Part shown: positions 47,901 through 62,900 of the stretch, piece by piece
Numbering within the stretch: the stretch's first letter is position 1
Layout of the letters: every line of letters starts with the position of its first letter
Source of the DNA: Castor canadensis
Lineage: Eukaryota; Chordata; Mammalia; Rodentia; Castoridae
NCBI RefSeq assembly: GCF_047511655.1
Contig: NC_133390.1
Span: 158,903,583 to 158,967,582, forward strand
Reading direction: 5' to 3'
DNA: 64,000 nt
Made by a program: the position numbers and the translations under genes
Notes under the pieces: model-generated
Databases searched by the model: none
What the model was told of the DNA's origin: nothing
The model's input: only the letters and a program-made list of their open reading frames with translations

Positions 47901-50900
47901 TAGCTCACTGTTGATTAGTACACTATCTCTCCCTCTATATTTCTTTGGCTCTGTTTTTTTTTCTTTTTTTTGTGTTGGGGTTTGTTTGTTTTGTTTTTTT
48001 CTTCTTTTTCTTTACCTTCTTTGCTTTCCTTCTCCTCTCACCCTTCCATTCTAGATATCACCATTGTTATTATTACAAGTTACACAATACTGAATTACAA
48101 ACAGTATAGGAACAGTAACAATAACAAGGGCAATGATGGGAAGACGGAAAAAAGAGGGAAATCATTTTCCCCCCAACAATAAATTAGTACAAGAACCAGA
48201 GGGAAATGAAGAAATCAGATACCCAGATCCAGACTCCAACAAAACGAAGATGAACTATGCCAAAGAATGCAATGAAGCCTACAAGAACACCCTGAAAGAA
48301 GAAATCCTGCAAGTAATCAATGAGAATTTTATAGAGATGATATTGGATATTGTCAACCAAAATGTACAGGAGACACTCAAGAAATTCCAAGACAACAAAA
48401 ATAGAGAATTTGAGAAAGCACAAGAACAAATAAAAGAAACAACTGAAGCACTGTATAAACACCAAAGTGAAACAAAGAACATGATAAATAAAGAGATAAA
48501 TGAACTCAGGAGGAAAATAGACAATATTAAAGAGGAAATGACTCAGGATATGGAAAACCTCAGAAAAAAGAGCGAAACAGAAAAGCAAAACAAAATAGAA
48601 GGCCAATCCAGCAGACTAGAACAAGCAGAAGACAATCTCAGAACTCAAAGATGAAATGGTAATTAAAGGAAAAACCGAAGAACTATTAGTTCAACAACTC
48701 AAGACCTGTGAAAAGAAAATGCAAGAACTTACCGACTCCATCAAAAGACCAAACCTGAGAATCATGGGCATTGAAGAAGGAGAAGAGGTCAAGAAAAAGG
48801 AATGTATAACATACTCAACAAAATAATTACAGAAAATTTCCCAAATCTAGAAAAATCTATGCCCATAAAGGTACAGGAAACCTTCAGAACTCCAAATAGA
48901 CCTGACCAAAATAGAACTACCCCACAACATATTATCATTAAAACAATAAGCACAGAGACTAGAGAAAGAATATTGAAGGCTGTAAGAGAGAAAAAACAAA
49001 TAACATACAAAGGTAAACCCATCAAAATCACAGCAGACTTCTCACAGAAACATTAAAAGCAAGAAGAGCTTGGGATAAGGTCTTTGGGGCACTGAATGAA
49101 AATAACTTCAACCCTAGGATACTCTACCCAGCAAAACTATCATTCAAAATAGATGGAGCAATAAGTCTTCCATGATAAGCAGAAACTAAAACAATATATG
49201 ACCACAAAGCCACCACTACAAAAGATTCTTCAAGGAATTCTGCACACAGAAAATGAAACCAACATAACCATGAAAGGGCAGGCAGCACCAAACTACAGGA
49301 AAAGAAAAAGCAAGAAAGTAGAGAGTAACATTGATTTAGCTACACACAATCAAACCCTCAACCAACTAAGACAACTAAATGACAGCAATCACCACATACC
49401 TGTCAATACTAACACTTAATGTTAACGTACTTAATTCCCCCATCAAAAGACACTGTTTGAGATAAACTGGATTAAAAAGGAAGATCCAACAATTTGTTGC
49501 ATACAGGAGACCCATTTCATCGATAGAAGTAAGCATAGGCTTAGGATGAAAGGCTGGAAGAAAATTTACCAAGCCAAAGGCCCCCAAAAACAGGCAGGAG
49601 TAGCAATACTTATCTCTGACAAAGTAGACTTCAAACCTACATTGATCAAATGAGATAAAGAAGGACATTCCATACTAATAAAAGGGGAAACAGACCAAAA
49701 GGAAATAACAATTATCAACCTATATGCACCCAATGTCAACGCACCCAATTTCATCAAACACACCCTGAAGGACCTAAAAGCATACATTAACTCCAACACA
49801 GAGGTCGTGGGAGACTTTAACACCCCATTATCATCAATAGATAGGTCATCCAAACAAAAAAATCAATAAAGAAATCCAAGATCTAAAACATACCATAGAT
49901 CAAATGGACCTAGTTGATGTCTACAAAACATTTCATCCAACTTCTACACAATACACATTCTTCTCGGCAGCTCATGGAATCTTCTCCTAAATAGATCATA
50001 TCGTAGGGCACAAAGCAAGCCTCAGCAAATATAAGAAAACAGAAATAATACCATGCATTCTATCTGATTACAATGCAATAAAACTAGAACTCAACAACAA
50101 AAATAAAGACTAAAAACATGCAAACAGCTGGAAACTAAATAACTCATTGCTTAATGAACAATGGGTCATTGATAAAATAAAAGAGGAAATTAAATGGTTC
50201 CTGGAAGTCAATGAAAATGAAAATACAACCTACCAGAACCTATGGGACACAGCAAAGGCCAATCCCCTTGTTGTGTTTGCCCTTGATCTAATGTCCGCAT
50301 ATGAGGGAGAACATACGATTTTTGGTCTTTTGGGCCAGGCTAACCTCACTCAGAATGATGTTCTCCAATTCCACCTATTTACCACGAAATGGTAACATTT
50401 CATTCTTCTTCATGGCTGCATAAAATTCCATTGTGTATAATACCACATTTTCTTAATCCATTTGTCAGTAGTGGGGCATCTTGGTTGTTTCCATAACTTG
50501 GCTATTGTGAATAGTGCTGCAATAAACATGGGTATGCAAGTGCCTCTGGAGTAACCTGTGTCACATTCTTTTGGGTATATCCCCAAGAGTGGTATTGCTG
50601 GATCATATGGTAGATCAATGTTTAGCTTTATAAAAGCTATATATGACAAACCTACAGCCAGTATTATACTTAACGGTGAAAAACTGAAACCATTCCCTCT
50701 AAAATCAGGAACGAGACAAGGATGCCCACTATCTCTACTCCTATTCAACATAGTACTGGAATTCCTAGCCAGAGCAATTAGGCAAGAAGAAGGAATAAAA
50801 GGAATACAAATAGGTAAATAAACTGTCAAAATATCCCTATTTGCAGACGACATGATCCTATACCTTAAAGACCCAAAAAACTCTACTCAGAAGCTTCTAG

Positions 50901-53900
50901 ACATCATCAATAGCTATAGCAAGGTAGCAGGATATAAAATCAACATAGAAAAATCATTAGCATTTCTATACACTAACAATGAGCAAACTGAAAAAGAATG
51001 TATGAAAACAATTCCATTTACGATAGCCTCAAAAAAAATCAAATACCTAGGTGTAAACCTAACAAAAGATGTGAATGACCTCTACAAGGAAAACTATAAA
51101 CTTCTGAAGAAAGAGCTTGAGGAAGACTATAGAAAGTGGAGAGATCTTCCATGCTCATGGATTGGTAGAATCAACATAGTAAAAATGTCAATACTCCCAA
51201 AAGTAATCTACATGTTTAATGCAATTCCCATCAAAATTCCAATGACATTCATTAAAGAGATCGAAAAATCTACCGTGAAATTTGTATGGAAACACAAGAG
51301 GCCACAAATAGCCAAGGCAATACTCAGTCAAAAGAACAATGCTGGAGGTATCACGATACCTGACTTCAAACTATATTACAAAGCAATAACAATAAAAACA
51401 GCATGGTACTGGCACAAAAACAGACATGAAGACCAGTGGAACAGAATAGATATGAAGCCAAACAACTATAACCAACTTGTCTTTGACAAAGGAGCTAAAA
51501 ATATATGATGGAGAAATAGCAGCCTCTTCAACAAAAACTGCTGGGAAAACTGGTTAGCAGTCTGCAGAAAACTGAAACTAGATCCATGTATATCACCCTA
51601 TACCAAGATTAACTCAAAATGGATCAAGGATCTTAATATCAGACCACAAAATCTAAAGTTGATACAGGAAAGAGTAGGAAATACTCTGGAGTTAGTAGGT
51701 ATAGGTAAGAACTTTCTCAACGAAACCCCAGCAGCACAGCAACTAACAGACAGCATAGATAAATGGGACCTCATAAAGCTACAAAGCTTCTGTTCATCAA
51801 AAGAAACGGTCTCTAAACTAAAGAGAACATCCACAGAGTGGGAGAAAATATTTGCCAGCTACACATCAGACAAAGGACTGATAACCAGAATATATAGGGA
51901 ACTTAAAAAACTAAATTCTCCCAAAACTAATGAACCAATAAAGAAATGGGCAAGTAAACTAAACAGAACTTTCTCAAAAGAAGAAATTCAAATGGCAAAA
52001 AAACACATGAAAAAATGCTCACCATCTCTAGCAATAAAGGAAATGCAAATTAAAACCACACTAAGATTCCATCTCACCCCTGTTGGAATAGCCATCATTA
52101 GCAACACCACTAACAACAGGTGCTGGCGAGGATGTGGGGGAAAAAAGGAACCCTTTTACACTGTTGGTGGGAATGCAAACTAGTACAACCACCCTGGAAA
52201 AAAATTTGGAGGCACCTTAAAAATCTAAACATAGATCTACCATATGATCCAGCAATACCACTCTTGGGGATATACCCAAAAGAATGTGACACAGGTTACT
52301 CTAGAGGCACTTGCACACCCATGTTTATTGCAGCACTATTCACAATAGCCAAGTTATGGAAACTGCCAAGATGCCCCACTATTGACGAATGGATTAAGAA
52401 AATGTGGTGTCTATACACAATGGAATTTTATGCAGCCACGAAGAAGAATGAAATGTTATCATTCGCAGGTAAATGGATGGAACTGGAGAACATCATTCTG
52501 AGTGAGGTTAGTCTGGCCCAAAAGACCAAAAATCCTATGTTCTTCCTCATATGTGGACATTACATCAAGAGCAAACACAACAAGGGGATTGGACTTTGAT
52601 CACATGATAAAGGGAGAGCACACTTGGGAGGTATGAGGATAGGTAGGACACCCAAAAAACTAGATAGCATTTGTTGCCCTCAATGCAGAGAAACTAATGC
52701 AGATACTTTAAAGTGACAGAGACCAATAGGAGAAGGGGACCAGGAACTAGAGAAAAGGTTAGTTCAAGAAGAATTAACTTAGAAGGTAACACACATGCTC
52801 AGGAAATCAATGCAAGTCAACTCCCTGTATAGCTATCCTTATCTCAACTACAAAAACCCTTGGTCCTTCCTATTATTGCTTATACTCTCTCTTCAACAAT
52901 ATTAGAGATAAGGGCAAAATAGTTTCTGCCTGGTAGGGAGGGGGTGGGGGGAAGTACGGAGAAATGACCCAAACATTTTATGCACATATAAATACGAGAA
53001 AAAAAAATGAACTCCATCATCAGATTTTTGGGTTCAAAATCTAAGTCTACTAGTTGTGTGACATTTGGCAATTTACATCATCTCTTTGGGTTTCAATTTC
53101 CTCATATGTAAGATAGGAATAATAACAATACCAACATTATCTAGTTGTTATGAAGGTTCAAGGAGGTAATGCATCTGGACTGTACAGAATAATATATTTA
53201 TTTGCTACAGTTACCATAATAAGTTACCACCAACTGGATGGCTGAAAGAATAGGCATTTATTTTCTCACAGTCATGGAGTGAAAATTTTAATTTTTACAC
53301 AGTGGAATTCCACAGACATGGAATTTCTTAATTCATCTGTCTTATGAGGATACTTTAATAAAGTTTAATACATTTTCTCTAAAAAATATTAAATCCATCC
53401 TGCTACTTTATTTCTAGGACTTTCTATCTTTTAGTACTACTGTAATAGCATTTGAAAAATGTAGTTTCGAACAGTTTTTTGGCTGATATTTAGGAATAAT
53501 ATTGTTTTCTATATCTTGATTTAGCGTTAAGGATACTTGCTGGATGCTCTTAATAGCTCTTGGAGTTTATCTGAAGATTCTTTTTAATTTTCTATGCAGA
53601 AAAATATATCATTTGTGAAAATGGACTGATTTTTATTTCCTTAACTTTCCTTGTCTTATTGCATTGTCTAGAGCCTCCATCACAACGCTGAAGAGAATGG
53701 GATTGGGGGTTTTTTTGTTTGTTTGTTTTTTGTCTAGTACCTGTTTTTAAAGGATTGCTTGTAATGATTCACTATTTAGTTTTTGGGTTTTTTTAAATCA
53801 TTAATCTTAATAATTCCCTATTTTTTAAGTTATGAATAGGAGTCAACATTCATATTTAGACATATATATGATACATATATATTTAACCAAAAGTTAGTTA

Positions 53901-56900
53901 TGTACTATTTTAAGGCATCAGTGATATTCACTTGATAATATTCTACATATTTATGACATGTTTATGTCTTTGTTCATAACTAAGAATGACCTACAATTTG
54001 TTTTTCTTCTAAGTTTTTTGTCATATTTTGGATCAAGGATTGTCTCATCAAAAATGAGTTGGGGGATCCTTTCAATCTTCTTTATTCTCTGGAATATGAT
54101 ATGATATCAACCTTGTCTATTTTTCTAAATTTGATACAAGTCACCTTCCAATCTTCATACTCAGTCTTTTCTTCTAGATCTCTATTTCTTTTGTTTCTTC
54201 AGAGAAAGGAAGAGACAGCAATTTGGAACCTGGAGCCGACACAGAGGATGGTTCTTGATACCTTCAACTTGAACTTGTCTCATTTGACAGGAGCACATGA
54301 TTTATGTTTCCAGAGTTCTTTCAGTAAGCCCTTTTCATCAGATGCTACATTTCATTTAGTGATTTTTCCAGATACTTCAAATCAGTTTTAGAGGCATCAT
54401 GGCAAGGAAAGCATGGTAGGCCAGAGCAGTTCACATCAAGCTAGCCAGGAAGCAGAGAAAGGCTATTTTATTCTTCTTGGTGTCAGCGGACATATAATCA
54501 ATTCCTTAACTTCATTTTTGGCTTAACTGCTCCTATATAACAGTACTATTGATTTTTGAATATTAATTGTGTAGCCTGAAACTTTGAACTCATTAATTAA
54601 AGTTTTTTTGTGTGTAGCTTTCTTAGGTCTTTCTATACACAAAATCATGTCATCTGTGAACAGATAGTCTTACTTCCTTTTAAATCTAAATGCCTTTAGT
54701 TTCTTTTCTTCTCTTTCCCTCTCCCCTCCCATTTCTTTTTTGTCTAACTGCTTTGGCCAGACAATGCTGAGAAGTGGCAATTACAGACATACTTGTCTTG
54801 TTTGTGATCTCAGGGAGGGAAAACATTCAGTCTTTTGCCATTAGGTATGATGTTAGCTGTGGGTTTTTACAAATGTCCTTTTAATAGGCCGAGGGAGTTC
54901 CCTTCTATTGAATTAGCTCAGTAATTTTTATCATTAAGGGGTATTGGATTTTGCAAATGATTTTTCTGCACCTATTAAAATGATTTTTGTTTTTGTTCTT
55001 TATTCTATTGTAGTGTATTACATGAACTGATTTTTGTAAGTTGAGACTATCTTGCATAGATCCCATTTGATGATGGCATATAATCCTTCTTGAATGTTAG
55101 TATATTGGCTGTTATTTTTTTTTTTGAGAATTTTTTTTTTTTTGTCTATACACATAAGATACTGGCCTGTAATTTTATTTTATTGTGATGTTTTCATCTG
55201 GTTTTGGCTTACAAGTAATGATAACCTAAAAGAATGAATTGGGAAGTATTCTCTTTAATTTTTATGAAAGAGTCTGTGAAGTACTGGTATTAATTCTTCT
55301 TTCAAGACTTGGTAGAATTCATGAGGGAAACCATGTAATACAGGGCTCTTCAAATTTTCTATTTCTTTTGGTGGGATGGGGGTTTGAACTCAGAGCTTCA
55401 TGCTTGCAAAGCAGGCACTCTACTACTTTAGCCATACCTCCAGTACCCCATTTTGTTCTGGTTATTTTGGAGATGGGGAGGGAGGGTGTCTCTTGAACTA
55501 TTTGCCTGGGCTGCCCTTGAACCACAATCCTCCTTATCTAAGCCTCCCAAGTAACTAGGATTATAGATATGAGCCACAAGTGACCAGCTTTTCTATTTCT
55601 TCTTGAGTCAGTGGCAACAGTTTGCGTCTTTCCTTCAACTTGTCCATTTCATCTAGCTTATTCAATTTATTGTCATACATTGTTTATGGTATTTTTGCCT
55701 TTGTAAGATTGGTTATAATATACCTTTCATTCTTGACCTTAGTAATTTGAGTATTTTTTGGTCAGTGTAACTAAAGTTTTGTCAGTTCTGTTATCTTTTC
55801 AAACAAACAACTTTAATTTTGTGGAATTTTTCTACTTTTTTCTTATCTTCTATTTTATCAATTTACATTGTAACCCTATTATTTCCTTTCACCTACCTGG
55901 TATGCAAGTAGTTTGGTCTTTTTCCAATGACTAAAGGTGAAAGTTTAGGTCATTGAGATACTTTTTTTTTTTTTTTTTTTAGAAACTTAAATATTAATAG
56001 CTATAAATGTACCTCTAACATTTATACATTCTCTTAAATTTTTAGAAAGAGTCTGTGAAGTCTCGCTGTAGCACAGACATTTGGTACATTGTTTCTTCAT
56101 TTTCATTTGTCCCAAAGTATTTTTTAATTTCCTTTGTGATCTATTTAACTGACTGATTACTTAGAAGTATACAGCTTAATTTTCACATATTTTTAATTTT
56201 CCAGAACTTTCTTCCTGTTATTAATTTCTAATTTTATTTCATTGTGATTGAAGGATGTACCTTGTACAGTTTTAATCCTTTCTAAGTTAATGATGTTTTG
56301 GTTTTTCGGCAGTACTAGGGTTTGAATTCAGGGACTTGCCCTTGTGAAGAAGGCGCTCTACTACTAGAGCCCTCCCCCCAGACCTTTGTGTTTTATTTTT
56401 CAGGTAGGGTCTTGACATCTTCCTACCTACAGTCTCCTGGGTAGCTGGGATCACAGGTACTTACCATCCCATCTTATTGAGATGGGAGTCTCACTGGCCT
56501 CAAACCATGATCTTCCAGATGTTTGCCTCCTAAGTAACTGGGATTACAGGCATGAGCAACCACACATGCCCATCCTCAAGACTTTTAAAAATCTTAATAG
56601 CCCAGCAAATGGGCTATCCTGGAGAATGTTCATGACAGAATGTATATTCTAGTTGCTGGATGATGTTACCTCGTTGGCTGAACTAGTTTCCTAGTTCTAG
56701 TTAACTTAGAGTGCTGTTCAAGTCTTTGATTTCACAGCTGACATTCTGCTTAGTTCTACCTGTTTCTGAAAGCGGTATTAAGGTCTCCAACTACTGCAGA
56801 ATAACTGTCTATTTCTGCCTTTAAATATCAGTTTTGCTTAGTATGTGTTCTCAGATGCACTTATTTAGCACCTGAGAAAAGAGCAAATATGTGTCTATAC

Positions 56901-59900
56901 AGTTTATGTATTAACCCTCTTATTTACCTTCGTGATACACTATTGATTTATGCAGACTTAAGTTATCACGTAGTGTAATTTTCTTACTCCAATACAACTT
57001 TGGCCCCATCTACCTTCTTTGTGCAGTTGTCAAATATATTTGTATGTGTTCAACAATATAATTATAAATACATGGTTTTATGCAACTACTTTTTTAAATT
57101 AAGAAAAGGAACATCAATATGCATTTGTAGTCTTTTATAATTATATAACTACCTTTACTGTGTGTTAAGTGGTACTTTGTATGTGTACATGCACACATGT
57201 ATGTTTTCAAATTACTAACTCACTTGTTTTCAACCTGAAGAAATTCCTTTGGGATTTCTCATAAGGTGGTGCTACTACTTAATTTTCACGGTTGTCTGCT
57301 AGTAATGAATTTTCTCAGTTTTTAAAAAAAATACAGAAATGTTTTTATTTAACCTTCATTTTTGGAGGGTGGTTTAGCGTGATAACTACATTCTTGGCAG
57401 TTTCTTCTTTCAGCACTTTGTCAGCCCACTGCTTTCTGGCCTCCACTATTTCTAATAAAAAATTAGCCATTAGTCTTATTGAGACACTCTTGGGCATCAT
57501 TAGCCACTTTTCTTTTGCTACTTTCAACATTTTCTTTTTGCATTTTAGCATTTTTATTATGTATCTGGATGTAGGTCTGACTGAGTTTTTCTTACTTGGA
57601 TTTTTTTGAGCATCTCAGATATATACATTAATTTTTGCATTAAATCTGTGTTATTTTCTGCCATTAAATTTTTTTTCCTGTTCCTTTTTCTTTTTTATCC
57701 CTTCTGGTATTCCTATTAATCATAACTTGGTGCACTATTTAAAACTATCTCACCTTATTCTGAAGCTCTGTTCATTTTTCTTTATTTTTTATGCTTAATG
57801 TTTATTGATCCTTCACTTTTTTTTTTTAATTCTTCTGCTAGTTCAAATCTACTGTGTTCTAGTGAATTTTTCATTTCAGTATTATACTCTTCAATTCCAG
57901 AAGGTGGCTTTTTTTTTTGTTTTGCGGTACTAGGGCTTGAACTCAGGGCCTTCATCTTGAGCCACTCCACGAGCCCTACTTTTTTTGTGAAGGGTTTTTC
58001 AAGATAGGGTCTTGCGGAACTATTTGCCTGGGCTGGCTTTAAACCACGATCCTCCTGATCTCTGCCTCCTGAGTAGCTAGGATTACAGGCGTGAACCACT
58101 GGTGCCCGGCAGAATTTGGCTCTTTTTAAAATTATTTCTTACCATTATTTAATCATCTATTTAATGAGACATTATCATCAAAATTTCCTTTAGTTCTTTA
58201 AGCGTAGTTTCCTTTAGTTCTTCCATAATTATAATGACTATTTTAAAGTCACTAGTAAATATCCTCTTTGGATCCTATCACAAGAAATATCTGCTGCATG
58301 TTTTCTTTTACGTATGGGTTGCACTTTCCTGTTTCAGTGTCTCATAATTTTTGTTTAAAACTGGACATTTGGGCTGGGGGCATGGCTCAAGTGGTAAAGT
58401 GCCTGCCTAGCAAATGTTGAGGCCCCAAGTTCAAATCCCAGTACCACCAAAAAAAAACAAAACATCTCACACACACAAAAAAAACCCACTGGACATTTTA
58501 GGTAATATATTGTAGCAATTCTGGACACTGTCTTCCCTTGTTTCTTTATGGCTTAGTATTGTCATTTGTTTAGTAACTTGACCTGACTATCTTAGACTAG
58601 TGAAGCCTTTAATATTGCATCTCAGAGAGTGCAGACTTGGGCATGCACAGTCTCCTTGGGGTGACATTTAGCAGACCTCACCAACTAGTTTTCCCTGATC
58701 TGTTCAGCTTTCTATTTCTCCTGGTAGCACACCCAGTTGTTAGGCTCCACTAAGTGCTGGAGAATGCTCCACTGTTTTTGATAATGTTCTGGAGCATAAA
58801 CTGCTCCAAAGGGCAATTTGATCAAATTTGAGCATGGGCAACTTAACAATGAGGTTTGTTCTGACCTTAGCAGAACTCTTCTCTTTACTATCACTGTTCC
58901 TGATTCACTGGTGACAGAGCTGGCCTAATGTTTTAGTTGTTGCTCTTAAAAAGAGCTACCAGCCTCCTTTTATTTATTTACTACCAAATTTCCATTGTTT
59001 TTGAGACTATGCTTAGGTATAAACCTGCCCCAGATTCTGTTCTTACCAAGTGCCTCTCCTTTGGCAAAATCTCTCAGCACTACTGTGAGCAGGGTAAGCA
59101 GCATCTAGTCTTCTCAACCTACCTCTCCTGTTATGGAACCTCTGAATACAAGTAAGCTGAGGCAAGAGCTATAAGAGCCATAGCATTCTTGGTCCAAAGT
59201 ACCTGATGTAGAGCTTCCACACTAATCCCCAAGAACTTGGGCTTTTCAACTTGGAGTTTGAGGGAATGAGAACAGCTTGTGGCCTAAACCTTCTAGTGAG
59301 ATACCATATTCCTTGTTTGAAAGCTGAGAATTCCTGGGTTTGTACAATATGACCCCTTAGTGCTGGCAGAGTCAAATGCTTCAGGGGTGAGCATGTGACA
59401 CAAGATAGGCCGGGAGTCTTACCAGGAAGCTGGAGCTGAAAGTAGGAGTCTACTCACTGATGAGGCTGCCTAGTTTCACCATGGGTACTGGCAGAAAAGG
59501 GCAGGATAGAACAAGAGAAAGGACTTAAAAAACATGCAGAAAGAAGAGACACAAAAGAACTCTCTGGATTCCTAATTATACTCTGATTATTGGTTCCAGT
59601 CAGTCCTTGAGACACAGCTGCCTCAAGTTCTGTGACAAAGCCGTTCTGCAATCTGGTCTACTGTGAGGGAGTTCAATGAGACTTCTGGAATTAGGTATCA
59701 AAAGAGTCTTAACAGTCCTAGTCTATGACCACCTTAAGGAAAATTCTACTTTCAGCAAATCTCAAATTAATCTTCCTTGGAAAAGAGGTAGAGAATATCT
59801 CTAGGGGCCCAAGAAAAAGCTCACCACTCAGGAAACCCACCAAATGTACCTTGACTGTGTTCAGACTCCTCATTGGCCACTCGCATCAGGGCGTCTAGCA

Positions 59901-62900
59901 CCAAAGCATTGTCTAGCCATGTGTACCACTCCTCCAACTCCTGAAGGAAGCTGGCTGTGCCTGTTGACTCTGACACCTTTCGAGTTGCCAGTTTGCAAAG
60001 TCGCTCAACAAAGCCAGGAATGCTGAGAAGGGCCGCTGCCAGGGAGAGAACAAGAGAGGGAATTTTCAAAACAGAGACCAGCAAAATGAGCTCTAAAAAT
60101 ACCAACAGTTTGCATGATAGGAATGATTCTTTTTTTAAATGACTTTATTAGCATATAATAGTTGTATAGGGGGACACATTATAAAATTTACATATGTGTT
60201 TACAATATATCTTAGATTTACCCTCTTCATCATTCTCCCTCTTTCCTGCTCCCCCACTTCTTAGAACAATTTCAACAGGTTTCATTACTGCAGCTAGTTA
60301 GAGCTGCTCTTTTAAGATGAAATACTGCTAGGTGTGGTGACTCATGCCACTAATCCCAGCCACTCGGGAGGGGAAGATAAGGAGGATAATGGTTTGAGGC
60401 CAGCCTGGGAGAAAAGTTAGCAAGACCCCATATTTCAATCAATAAGCCAGGCCTGGTGTGCCTGTAATGCCAGGTATGGGAGAGGCCTCAGGTAGGTGGA
60501 TCACAGCCTGAGGACTGCCCCAGGCAAAAAGGGAGAATCTATCTGAAAAATAAATAAATAAATAAATAAAGCAAAAAAGGGCTGGGAGTGTGGTTCAAGT
60601 TGTACTGAGTTCAAAACTCAATACTGACAAAATAAATAAGTAAAATAAATAAAGTGAAATGCCAAGCCAAGGTAAAAATAGTAACAAGAAACAAGTGTTC
60701 AATTTTAGCAGGTTCAGGGAAATTGGCTATTTATTGGTATGAATATAAATTAAAATAATCTTTATGTCCTAAATTTGTGTGTCTTTGAGTTAAAGGGCCA
60801 TTTATGGGAAGATATCATAAGAAAATATTCACTTAGCCAGGCATGGTGGCAATGCACACCTGTAATCCCAGCACTCAGGAAGTTGAAGCAGAAAAATTAC
60901 AAGATTGAGGCCAGCATGGGTTACATAGGGGGTTCCAGGCCAGCTTGGGCTCATACAGTGACATCCTGTCTCAAAAACCAAAACAGAAGAAAAGAAAATA
61001 CTCACTGATGTAGTTATTGTTCAATAGCAGACTCTAAAATGACACACACCTTTACAGTGACTCAAAAAAGTTGTTTAAATTTAAAGAGAAAAAATTATAA
61101 AACGATATTGGATTAAGCTCATTTTCTTCAAAAATTTAAATTGCATTGCTTCTTTAAAATGCACACATAAAGACTGGAAGCAGGGCTGAGGGATATAGCT
61201 CAGTGGTAGATCACAAATCTAGTATATGTGAGGCTCTGGGTTTGATACCCAGCACTAAAAATTAAACTAAAAGGACACAAGCACATACACCAAGTTATTT
61301 ACTGTGGCTGTTCCTGAGCAAGAGAAGATAAAATGCTCCCTTAAATACTACTTGTCTACTGTTTGTTTTTCAAATAATAAACATCTACAGAATAATCCAC
61401 TCCATAGCCACAAAACATACATACATCTCAGCAGCCCATCAAACTTACTCCAAAACTGGTAACATTTTAGGACATAATACAAGTCTCAACAAATATAAGA
61501 AAGCTGAAATAATGTCCTGTTTTTTATTAGACCAAATGATACACCTCAAGAACAAGATAAACTCAAAATTAGGAGATGGAAAGAAATAATAAAGACCAGG
61601 AGAGAATTTAATAAAATGGAGACTACCAAAGAAACAGGGTAGGCTCTTTGAGAGGATAAACATTGAAAAACCCTTAACAAAATTAGCCAAAATAAAGAGG
61701 GAGAAGATATAAATAAATAAAATTAGAGGTGAAAAGAGGGATCTCACAAGAAATGCCAATCCAGAAGATCATTTTGGAATATTTTAAAAACTTATATCCC
61801 AATAAACCTAAAAAACCTAGAAGAAATGGATAAATTTCTAGATGCGTGACTTACCTAAATTGAACCAAGAGGATATAAACCTCTTAAACAGATCTATGAT
61901 TGAAGTACTAAATAAGAAGTCTCCCAACAAAGAAAAGCCCAGTGCTGAATGGATTCACTACTGAATTCTACCAAATGTTTAAAAAACAACACCAATGCTC
62001 ATAAAACTATCCCATACAACAGAAAGGAAAGTAATGCTAATAGAACATCCTGTGAAGCTAGTACCCTGATAGCAAAGATCACAATATCTGACTTCAAATT
62101 AAACTATAGAGCCATAGTAAAAACACAGTATGGTGCTAGCATAAAAACAGACACATACAACAATAATAGAGGATCCAGAAATAAGCCCACACAGCTAAAG
62201 CCATCTGATTCTGACAGAGAGGTCAAAAAATGTATGATGGGAAAAAGGCAGATTCTTTAACAAATGCTGTTGGGAAAACTGGACACCCACATGTAGAAGA
62301 CTGAAACTAGATCCCAACTCTCACCTTGTATAAAAAATCAATTCAAAATGAATCAAAGATCTTAATGCAAGACGGAACTTTGAAACTACTATGGAAAACA
62401 TGAGGAAAACACTTGAATATGCAGGCATAGGCAACAACTTTCTGAATAGGACTCCAATAGCTCAGGAATCAAGATCAAGATCAATTCAATAAGATCAAGA
62501 ATTGACAAATGAAACTGCGTCACATTAAAAAGCTTCTGCACATCAAGGAAACAATTGCCAGAATGAAGAGACAGCCTGCAGAATGAAAGAGAAATCTGCC
62601 AGCTGCTCATCAGGTAAGAGAGTAATATCCAGAATATATGAAGAGCTCAAAAAACTAAACACCAAAAGAATAATGCAGTCAATAAATAGGTAAATGAATT
62701 GAACAATTCTCAAAATGACTAATAAATACATGAAAAAATGTCCCACATCCCTAGACACAGAAAAAATGCAAATCACCATGACACTGAGAATCCATTTCAA
62801 ACTAGTCAGAATATCAATCATCAAGAAAACAAACAACACATGCTGAAGAGGATGTGAGGAAAAAGGAATCCTTATGTACTGTGGGTGGGAATGTAAAATA

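Larger units (their letters stand above)
46837..53009 (+). mobile_element. Full-length but defective L1 retrotransposon
   Basis: About 6.17 kb. 5' UTR to 48,132; ORF1 region from 48,133, frameshifted; ORF2 endonuclease region from about 49,440 with stops; RT core after 50,630 ([21 protein letters not shown]); ORF2 stop at 52,597-52,599; 3' UTR and A-run to 53,009. Flanked by a 14-bp duplication with two mismatches (aactccattattag at 46,823-46,836; aactccatcatcag at 53,010-53,023). Internal inversion at 50,259-50,616. Confidence 0.93.
53380..58620 (-). mobile_element. Ancient L1 fragments, antisense
   Basis: At least two overlapping-content pieces (about 53,380-53,720 and 54,540-58,620): ctatacacaaaatcatgtca, gctttggccagacaatgctg, ttgtccatttcatctagctt and cttgtacagttttaatcctt are antisense L1 features. 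AT-rich, no open ORFs; several SINEs are inserted. Left and right borders approximate. Confidence 0.7.
33346..59849 (-). other. TRPC4AP 26.5-kb intron, transposon-filled
   Basis: The largest intron in the window. Contains the LTR-flanked block (34.35-42.26 kb), retrocopied UTR, full-length L1, antisense ancient L1 and many SINEs, all listed separately. Unassigned parts (33,346-34,260; 43,120-44,000; 58,620-59,850) show no gene signal. Confidence 0.7.

Noticed and set aside
47970..48182. 70-codon frame in the L1 5' UTR just upstream of ORF1
   Set aside because: Low-complexity T/CT-rich translation overlapping the ORF1 start; composition artefact.
48133..52599. Functional L1 able to move itself
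   Set aside because: ORF1 has frameshifts and stops, ORF2 has stops, a missing stretch and an inversion. It cannot encode working proteins.
58371..58455. Candidate tRNA genes at several SINEs (also 46,602, 61,185, 63,449)
   Set aside because: They have box A and box B but no cloverleaf, end in A-rich tails and have target-site duplications, so they are SINEs.
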